A DNA stretch of 40,205 bases, from the NCBI RefSeq assembly GCF_938028735.1, contig NZ_CALIMF010000008.1, positions 1 through 40,205 of the forward strand. Reading direction: 5' to 3'. Numbering within the stretch: the stretch's first letter is position 1; each line of letters starts with the position of its first letter. The translations under genes were made by a program, and so were the position numbers. The notes under the pieces are model-generated. The model ran no database searches. It was not told where the DNA came from and saw nothing but the letters and a program-made list of their open reading frames with translations. This document shows, piece by piece, positions 35,222-40,205 of this stretch. This DNA comes from an uncultured Thermanaerothrix sp. (GTDB lineage: Bacteria; Chloroflexota; Anaerolineae; Anaerolineales; Anaerolineaceae).

Positions 35222-35752
35222 ATGGATATGGGTTTTTTAAGCGCTGCTTTTGAGAGTACGCTTTATCGCTTACTTTTCCAGTTACTGGATCGAGGTAGAA
35301 ATGAAACGGTATCTGAGGCGATGGCCTCTGTGGGTGGAACGCCTCGCAATCCTACTTCAACCTCGTTTGAGACCCTCATTCAACAGGCTGCCCAGCGCTA
35401 TGGGGTGGATCCAGCGTTGGTGCGCTCGGTAATCCGAGCCGAATCTAATTTTGACCCGCGGGCTGTTTCGCGGGCAGGTGCGATGGGACTAATGCAACTG
35501 ATGCCCGGAACTGCGCGCAATCTGGGGGTTGAGGATCCTTTCGATCCGGCTCAAAACATTGATGGAGGGGTGCGTTTGTTGCGTCGCCTGCTAGATCGCT
35601 ATGATGGCAATATGGCATTGGCGCTTGCAGCTTACAATGCCGGACCGGGGACAGTAGATCGTTATCAGGGCATTCCCCCCTATCGTGAAACTCAGGTCTA
35701 TGTAAATCGTGTTCTCAATTACTATCGCCAGGAAAGTGGGTGGAGGGTTTAG
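35222..35752 (+). CDS. Lytic transglycosylase of the flagellar cluster
   Basis: A 176-residue protein with an SLT domain (about residues 48-170). It has [28 protein letters not shown] with the catalytic Glu74, and AYNAGPGTV. It would open peptidoglycan for the rod, as FlgJ or SltF do elsewhere. No classical signal peptide is seen: the N-terminus ([20 protein letters not shown]) is only moderately hydrophobic. Export through the flagellar system itself is therefore possible. It lies between fliJ and flgB, two bases before flgB. Confidence 0.88.
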   Translation: MDMGFLSAAFESTLYRLLFQLLDRGRNETVSEAMASVGGTPRNPTSTSFETLIQQAAQRYGVDPALVRSVIRAESNFDPRAVSRAGAMGLMQLMPGTARNLGVEDPFDPAQNIDGGVRLLRRLLDRYDGNMALALAAYNAGPGTVDRYQGIPPYRETQVYVNRVLNYYRQESGWRV

Positions 35753-35753
35753 G

Positions 35754-36161
35754 ATGACTGAAAGCACGATGCTTCAAGACTCAACATTCAACATTCTACG
35801 CATGGCGCTGGATGGCCTCTCCTTGCGGCAACAAATGATCGGTCGCAATATTGCCAATATAGATACACCTGGCTACCATGCGCAAAACGTGGATTTTGAG
35901 ACCGCAATAAAGCGAGCCTTGACACGCCAAAAAACAGTTGATCTCCAACGCACGCAGCCCGCACATTTGGCGGCTCCGGCTGGTGTTTACTCGTTTACGG
36001 TTTTGCAGCGCCCAGGAGGGAGCACACGCGCTGACCAGAACAACGTGGATATTGATGTTGAATTGATGGATATGACGGAGACGGCTTTGCGCTTTCAGGC
36101 GCTTAGTCAGGTAGCCAGCAAGAAGTTGCTGCTACTTAAAAATCTTTCATCCGGGAGGTAA
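35754..36161 (+). CDS. flgB: Flagellar rod protein FlgB
   Basis: FlgB of 135 residues from ATG 35754 (GGAGGG at 35742-35747). It has the rod N-terminus LRMALDGLSLRQQMIGRNIANIDTPGYHAQNVDF and ends with DIDVELMDMTETALRFQALSQVASKKLLLLKN. It builds the proximal rod with FlgC. Its position after the transglycosylase instead of before flgC is unusual; the reading itself is clear. fliK follows two bases after the stop. Confidence 0.94.
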   Translation: MTESTMLQDSTFNILRMALDGLSLRQQMIGRNIANIDTPGYHAQNVDFETAIKRALTRQKTVDLQRTQPAHLAAPAGVYSFTVLQRPGGSTRADQNNVDIDVELMDMTETALRFQALSQVASKKLLLLKNLSSGR

Positions 36162-36163
36162 CC

Positions 36164-37330
36164 ATGAATCTTGAGTTGTTCTTGGGGCGTCAAATGAACG
36201 CTCCACCCCTTGAACAGCCCCCCTGTGCCCTGGCCTCGATGAAGGGTAAGGGAATTAGTACCAGGAATGAGGCAGGGGGGACGGCACCTTCTTTTCAATC
36301 CCTTTGGGCTGAACAACGTGATCGGAGCGTGGAGCCCCAAGCACGGCTTCAGCCAGAACCCGCAGGTGAAGATGAGGCACTCACCTCAACACCGGCACAA
36401 ACATCCGGCTCGTCCGAGGTTTCTGAGGCCGAGACCGCTTCCCCTCTTTTGACCCTATTTCCGTTTCTGATTGAGCCAAGTCAATTCAACTTGCCTTTAG
36501 CACTGCCCGATGGAGCAGTCAGGGACCCGGAGGAGAGCGTGTTCCAGGATCTGCCTGCAGGGATTCCAGAGATGGGTGCCGAGTGGGTGGCTCTCAATCT
36601 CCCTGAAACGGGGGACTCTCAGTCCCCCACCCTAGGGACGGGTATAGTTTCCTCGACTACCTTACCCTCGAATGTAGGGCCGCTCACCACTGGGTCCTCT
36701 CGCGATGCCAGGGCACTTGCTCAAGGTCGCTCGGAGGTAAAACCTTCTGGAATATTGTCCACTAGTGGGCTGCAGGTTAGAGAAACTGACCAACCTCAGG
36801 AGGCAAGGGCGACCGATCCTTCCCTCACCCCAACTGATGGGGTGGCAATCCGAAGTGTCTCCTTTGAGGCTGTTGTAGAGCGGGCCTTGGGTACGGTGAA
36901 AGCCACTCTGAGCACTGTTCAAAACCACCCAATCCATCAGGCGATGCGCGCTGTAGATCTGATGGTGCGATTCGATCAGTCAAATTTGAGCTTACAACTT
37001 TACCCCGAATCCCTGGGACGCATTGAAATCCGTATTGCGCATGGGGCAGAGGGTACTCGTGTGTGGATGGTGGCCGATCATCCCCAAACGGAACGGTTAT
37101 TGCAGGCAGGATTGAACGATCTACGCCAGTCTCTGGCTCAATCGGGCATCCAGTTGGCCGATGTTACTGTAGGACAGCAATACGCTCAGGAGAATCTTTT
37201 CCGTCAACCCCATGGAAGCCCGACGCGGTTGCGCCTGCCGTTTGACACTCGGTCGCCGGAAGGTGACCACGAGAAGGCAGTGAGCCTGAGAGTTAGAGAG
37301 GCTGATTCTTATGTGGACTACCGAATCTAA
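36164..37330 (+). CDS. fliK: Flagellar hook-length control protein FliK
   Basis: A 388-residue protein. Residues 1-235 are low-complexity, rich in Pro, Ser, Thr, Glu and Ala, typical for the ruler part of FliK. The C-terminal hook domain has MVRFDQSNLSLQLYPESLGRIEIRIA, then TERLLQAGLNDLRQSLAQSGIQLADV. It measures the hook and triggers the export specificity switch by FlhB. GGGAGGT precedes the ATG. It lies ahead of flgD as in Gram-positive clusters. Confidence 0.88.
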   Translation: MNLELFLGRQMNAPPLEQPPCALASMKGKGISTRNEAGGTAPSFQSLWAEQRDRSVEPQARLQPEPAGEDEALTSTPAQTSGSSEVSEAETASPLLTLFPFLIEPSQFNLPLALPDGAVRDPEESVFQDLPAGIPEMGAEWVALNLPETGDSQSPTLGTGIVSSTTLPSNVGPLTTGSSRDARALAQGRSEVKPSGILSTSGLQVRETDQPQEARATDPSLTPTDGVAIRSVSFEAVVERALGTVKATLSTVQNHPIHQAMRAVDLMVRFDQSNLSLQLYPESLGRIEIRIAHGAEGTRVWMVADHPQTERLLQAGLNDLRQSLAQSGIQLADVTVGQQYAQENLFRQPHGSPTRLRLPFDTRSPEGDHEKAVSLRVREADSYVDYRI

Positions 37331-37340
37331 GGAGGCTGTT

Positions 37341-37787
37341 ATGACAGCGGTCTATTCGGTGATGAACAACTCTGTGCTTGCTTCAGGGGGTGAGGCTCTT
37401 AACCGCCTAAGCGGGCTATCTGCAGATGATTTTGTAACTCTGCTTATGGCGCAATTGCGTAATCAGAACCCTTTGGAGCCGCTTCAAGATAAAGACCTGA
37501 TGGCACAGTTTGCTCAACTGAATTCCCTCGAAACACTCAAGCAAATCAAAGAGAACATGGAAGCGCTTTTACGAGTCAACCTGTCCAACCTGGCTTCTTC
37601 CCTGATTGGAAAGCAGGTGACAACTACCTTGGCAGATGGACAGGTCTTAAGAGGTGTGGTCAAGGGGTATGAGATTCGTGGTGGCGTTTACTACGTGCAA
37701 GTGGGGGAAGCATGGTGGCCACTTCGCGAAGTTACTCAAGTCTACGAGGGAGGTGAACATGAGTCTCTCCGCCAAGCCAGTCTTTGA
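37341..37787 (+). CDS. flgD: Hook scaffolding protein FlgD
   Basis: FlgD of 148 residues from ATG 37341, with AAGGAGG at 37329-37335. An upstream start at 37311 overlaps fliK and is less likely. It has the conserved DDFVTLLMAQLRNQNPLEPLQDKDLMAQFAQLNSLETLKQI, then a short SLIGKQVTTTLADGQVLRGVV domain. The C-terminal half is short, as in Bacillus, without the longer domains of enterobacteria. It caps the growing hook. Confidence 0.93.
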   Translation: MTAVYSVMNNSVLASGGEALNRLSGLSADDFVTLLMAQLRNQNPLEPLQDKDLMAQFAQLNSLETLKQIKENMEALLRVNLSNLASSLIGKQVTTTLADGQVLRGVVKGYEIRGGVYYVQVGEAWWPLREVTQVYEGGEHESLRQASL

Positions 37788-38166
37788 GTCCCCAACTCGC
37801 TCGGCCACGCCCGCTCTGCATACACCCGAAGCGAGCAATGGGGAAGATTTTGCAACCTGTCTGGTGCGCAACTTACGCTTTTCCAATCATGCTCAAAAGC
37901 GTTTGCAAAGCCGTCAGATTGATTTGAGCCCCGATGATCTGCTGCGCCTCTCGCAGGCGGTGGAAAAGGCCGCTCAGCGCGGGGGACGCGAATCGCTGGT
38001 TCTGGTGGACGACCTGGCTTTTCTGGTCAACGTGCGTGAGCGTGTGGTGATTACTGCCATTGACCCCGCACATCGCGGTGAAGGCGTTTTCACTCAGGTG
38101 GATAGTGTGGTATTTGCTGCTCCTTATACCTCTACGCCCCTGAGCACTCTGGAAACAAAGGTTTAA
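37759..38166 (+). CDS. Flagellar operon protein, TIGR02530 family
   Basis: A 135-residue protein from ATG 37759 (GGGAGGTGA just before it), overlapping flgD by 29 nt. The core is FSNHAQKRLQSRQIDLSPDDLLRLSQAVEKAAQRGGRESLVLVDDLAFLVNVRERVVITA, a family found between flgD and flgE in many Gram-positive-like flagellar operons. The function is not settled. The N-terminal 40 residues are variable. It is not FlbD (usually shorter and after flgE). Confidence 0.85.
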   Translation: MSLSAKPVFESPTRSATPALHTPEASNGEDFATCLVRNLRFSNHAQKRLQSRQIDLSPDDLLRLSQAVEKAAQRGGRESLVLVDDLAFLVNVRERVVITAIDPAHRGEGVFTQVDSVVFAAPYTSTPLSTLETKV

Positions 38167-38170
38167 CAAA

Positions 38171-38201
38171 CACGGGCCGGCCCTCCTGGAGGAGGCCTGT
38201 G
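38171..38201 (+). promoter_or_regulatory. GC-rich hairpin between the TIGR02530 gene and flgE
   Basis: GGCC, TCC, a TGGA loop, GGA and GGCC form a compact stem with the outer CACGG/CTGTG strands able to add pairs. No T-run follows. It may adjust flgE mRNA stability; a terminator is unlikely. Confidence 0.4.
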
Positions 38202-38239
38202 AACACCTAACCCATATTTCCTTGAAAGGAGAATCCCCC

Positions 38240-39466
38240 ATGTTGCGTTCAATGTTCACAGCCATTAGCGCTCTCAATGCCAATCAGGCGTTTCTGGATG
38301 TCGTTGCAGATAATCTGGCCAACGCAAACACCCCTGGCTTCAAGGCCAGCAAGGTGCTTTTCCAGGATCAGTTCTCCCAGTTGCTGAGCCCGGGCTCAGC
38401 GCCGACGAATGAGTTGGGAGGGATCAACCCCACTCAAATTGGTCTGGGCATCAAGATCGGCTATATCACCCCCGTTTTTTCTCAGGGTATGCTTCAGGCT
38501 ACGGGGCGCAATTCCGATCTGGCTCTGCAGGGAGATGGTTTCTTCATTTACCGTAAAGGCGGCGAGCTTTTCTACTCACGAGAAGCCTCCCTTCATATTG
38601 ACGCTCAGGGTTATCTGGTCAACAGTTCCACAGGTCAACGCATTCAGGGGTGGCAGAATCCTATTGGCAGCCAAGGACCAATTAACACCAATAACCCGAT
38701 TGGCGATCTCGCGGTGCCTCTCGATCTAACCCTCGCTAAGGCAACTTCAAGCATGATCATCGGTGGCAATCTGAGTTCGGATTTAGCCATCGGCCAGAGT
38801 TATCCAGTGACGTTGGGTGTTTACGACTCGCTGGGACAATCGCACAGCCTGACCGTCACATTTACCCGCACCGGTGATAATACTTGGTCATGGCAGGTGA
38901 GTAGCCCGACCACGGCTCAGGGCAATGGCACCCTAACCTTTGATACCAATGGGAACGTGATCAACACTCAGGTGCTGAATAACATCCGCATTCCTGGCAC
39001 AAACGGCGCGGCGGATGTGGTGATCACCAATCTGGATATGTCACAAGTTACCATGCTGGCTACCGAGAGCAGCATTGCCGTGACCAGCCAGGATGGCCTA
39101 GCGGCGGGTAATGTAACAGATGTGAGCATTGAGCCGAACTCGGGGCGCATCCACGTTCTTTTTTCCAACGGTCTCAAGCAATTAATCGGTCAGTTGGCCA
39201 TTGCCAAATTCACCAATCCCTCCGGTTTAATCCGAGATGGTCAGAATCTGTATCGAGCGGGTTTGAATTCGGGTGAACCCAACATCGGGACAGCGGGATC
39301 AGGCGGACGTGGGGTTATCGCCTCGGGGTACCTGGAAGCCTCCAATGTGGACATGGCCACTGAATTCACCAACTTGATCATCGCCCAACGGGGTTTTCAG
39401 GCTTCCTCCCGCCTCATCACGGCTTCAGATGAGATTCTGGCTGAACTGGTCAACTTGAAGCGTTAG
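38240..39466 (+). CDS. flgE: Flagellar hook protein FlgE
   Basis: FlgE of 408 residues from ATG 38240 (AAAGGAG upstream). The N-terminus has LRSMFTAISALNANQAFLDVVADNLANANTPGFK, the middle DLALQGDGFFIYR and the C-terminus SGYLEASNVDMATEFTNLIIAQRGFQASSRLITASDEIL, all standard for hook/rod proteins. The central part (about 150-300) is Asn/Thr-rich. It polymerises to the hook, with length set by FliK. A hairpin terminator-like element follows. Confidence 0.95.
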   Translation: MLRSMFTAISALNANQAFLDVVADNLANANTPGFKASKVLFQDQFSQLLSPGSAPTNELGGINPTQIGLGIKIGYITPVFSQGMLQATGRNSDLALQGDGFFIYRKGGELFYSREASLHIDAQGYLVNSSTGQRIQGWQNPIGSQGPINTNNPIGDLAVPLDLTLAKATSSMIIGGNLSSDLAIGQSYPVTLGVYDSLGQSHSLTVTFTRTGDNTWSWQVSSPTTAQGNGTLTFDTNGNVINTQVLNNIRIPGTNGAADVVITNLDMSQVTMLATESSIAVTSQDGLAAGNVTDVSIEPNSGRIHVLFSNGLKQLIGQLAIAKFTNPSGLIRDGQNLYRAGLNSGEPNIGTAGSGGRGVIASGYLEASNVDMATEFTNLIIAQRGFQASSRLITASDEILAELVNLKR

Positions 39467-39477
39467 TGCCATGTAAA

Positions 39478-39520
39478 GGGGAGAGGCCCCCATTGTTGAC
39501 GTGGGGCTCTCTCCCATTTT
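39478..39520 (+). terminator. Probable terminator after flgE
   Basis: The stem pairs 39478-39490 with 39503-39515 (one bulge) across a 12-nt loop and is followed by ATTTT. The T-run is short, so it may be leaky, allowing read-through to the next gene. Confidence 0.65.
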
Positions 39521-39537
39521 GGTTAGGGTTACTTGTG

Positions 39538-40205
39538 ATGAACGTTACCGGCCCGTTTCCTACTACGCCACCCCCACGTCCAGACGAGAACGCTGGTCTT
39601 ATGTTGCGCCTGAACCAGCGTTTCAATGCAGAGGTGCTCCAGGTCTCCGGCGAGACGGTGGTGCTCTCGGTACAGGGAGTGCGTGTAGTAGCGCGGCTGG
39701 TCTCGCCGGAACAAAGCCTGGCTCTGATGAATCAACGTCAGGCCCAATTTGTAGTGCGTGAGTTCACCCCTCGCACCATTTTGATCCAGCATGTGGGTGC
39801 GGAAACCGGTCTGGTAGAAGTTACAGGCCATCAACCGGATGCTGTCAGTGCCTTATTAGAAGGTGCTGCATTGCCATCCACACCGGCAAATCAAGAAGTG
39901 GTGCGGTTACTCCTAGCCCGTGGCATTGCGGTCACCCCAGAAATGCTCCAGATGTTGATCCAACTACGGACACAGGGCGTCACGCCCCGGCGGTTAGAGC
40001 GAATTCTGGATTTACTGGCTCAGGGGATTCCTCTTCCCCCTTCTATTCTAAATCTGATCGGTGAAGAGGCCCCACCTGCCATGGCTTTATGGGAGGCCTT
40101 GCGGCGGGGGTTGCAGCAGTGGTTGATACGGGATGATTTGAATGAGACGCTCCGTACCCAAGTGCAGTATTTATTAAACCTTTTAGATGGCCCGCGGGTG
40201 GGCGA
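39538..40205 (+). CDS. Second FliK-like protein, N-terminal part (cut by window edge)
   Basis: An open frame from ATG 39538 (GTG 39535 also possible) runs without a stop to the window end, about 222 residues. It starts with a Pro-rich stretch, a small beta part (FNAEVLQVSGETVVLSVQG), and then a helical region with VVRLLLARGIAVTPEMLQMLIQLRTQGVTPRRLERIL. This repeat pattern (the GIxVTPEML type) is seen in FliK-like proteins of Gram-positive flagellar operons (YlqG-like). The C-terminal domain that would prove it is outside. No good ribosome binding site is visible. Confidence 0.5.
   Translation, partial: MNVTGPFPTTPPPRPDENAGLMLRLNQRFNAEVLQVSGETVVLSVQGVRVVARLVSPEQSLALMNQRQAQFVVREFTPRTILIQHVGAETGLVEVTGHQPDAVSALLEGAALPSTPANQEVVRLLLARGIAVTPEMLQMLIQLRTQGVTPRRLERILDLLAQGIPLPPSILNLIGEEAPPAMALWEALRRGLQQWLIRDDLNETLRTQVQYLLNLLDGPRVG

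Noticed and set aside
1..40205. CRISPR arrays, insertion sequences, prophage or attachment sites
   Set aside because: No repeated spacers, transposase, integrase or flanking duplications were seen. Gene order and style are uniform, including at the tRNA gene.

Overview
Overall picture. The window joins a bacterial ribosomal-protein supercluster (about 1-17,290) to a chemotaxis and flagellum locus (about 19,800-40,205), almost all on the + strand. A short spacer between them carries a MazG-family gene, a small lipoprotein and tRNA-Phe. G+C looks moderate (mid-50s by eye), and nearly every gene has a good AGGAGG-type ribosome binding site. The ribosomal protein types (zinc-binding S14, S4 and L36, and an L24 with a C-terminal zinc ribbon), the YabN-like MazG and the DUF3887-like lipoprotein fit a Chloroflexota (Anaerolineae-like) or similar Gram-positive-like bacterium. 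This placement is an inference; no 16S rRNA is present. No P- or L-ring genes (flgI, flgH) appear among the flagellar genes, which agrees with a monoderm-type flagellum but does not prove it.

Region 1 (1-17,363). The end of tuf and rpsJ come first, followed by an unusually long, structured 208-nt gap. Then comes the classical S10-spc-alpha order: rplC-rplD-rplW-rplB-rpsS-rplV-rpsC-rplP-rpmC-rpsQ-rplN-rplX-rplE-rpsZ-rpsH-rplF-rplR-rpsE-rpmD-rplO-secY-adk-map-rpmJ-rpsM-rpsK-rpsD-rpoA-rplQ-truA-rplM-rpsI, closed by a strong intrinsic terminator. infA, normally between map and rpmJ, is missing; that position holds a consensus-like promoter overlapping the map stop codon.

Region 2 (17,364-19,794). 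A two-domain tetrapyrrole-methylase/MazG protein converges on a lipoprotein gene on the - strand. tRNA-Phe(GAA), also on the - strand, has a near-perfect sigma-70 promoter. A roughly 300-nt non-coding stretch follows.

Region 3 (19,795-24,920). An MCP-CheW-MCP cassette ends in a strong terminator. No cheA, cheY, cheR or cheB lies in the window.

Region 4 (24,921-40,205). The filament operon is flagellin-fliD-flaG-fliS. Next comes a basal-body/hook operon: flgC-fliE-fliF-fliG-fliH-fliI-fliJ-lytic transglycosylase-flgB-fliK-flgD-TIGR02530 protein-flgE. The start of a second FliK-like gene is cut by the window edge. flgB is separated from flgC-fliE by more than 6 kb. Export-gate genes (flhA, flhB, fliP, fliQ, fliR) and switch genes fliM/fliN are not seen and may lie downstream.

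Most interesting signal. Flagellin appears to be controlled at two levels. A FliA (sigma-28)-like promoter lies about 210 nt upstream of the start codon, and the resulting leader ends in two hairpins with GGA in their loops, the second carrying the Shine-Dalgarno itself. This is the arrangement bound by CsrA on Bacillus subtilis hag mRNA. Other competing pairings in the same leader could hide or expose these sites.
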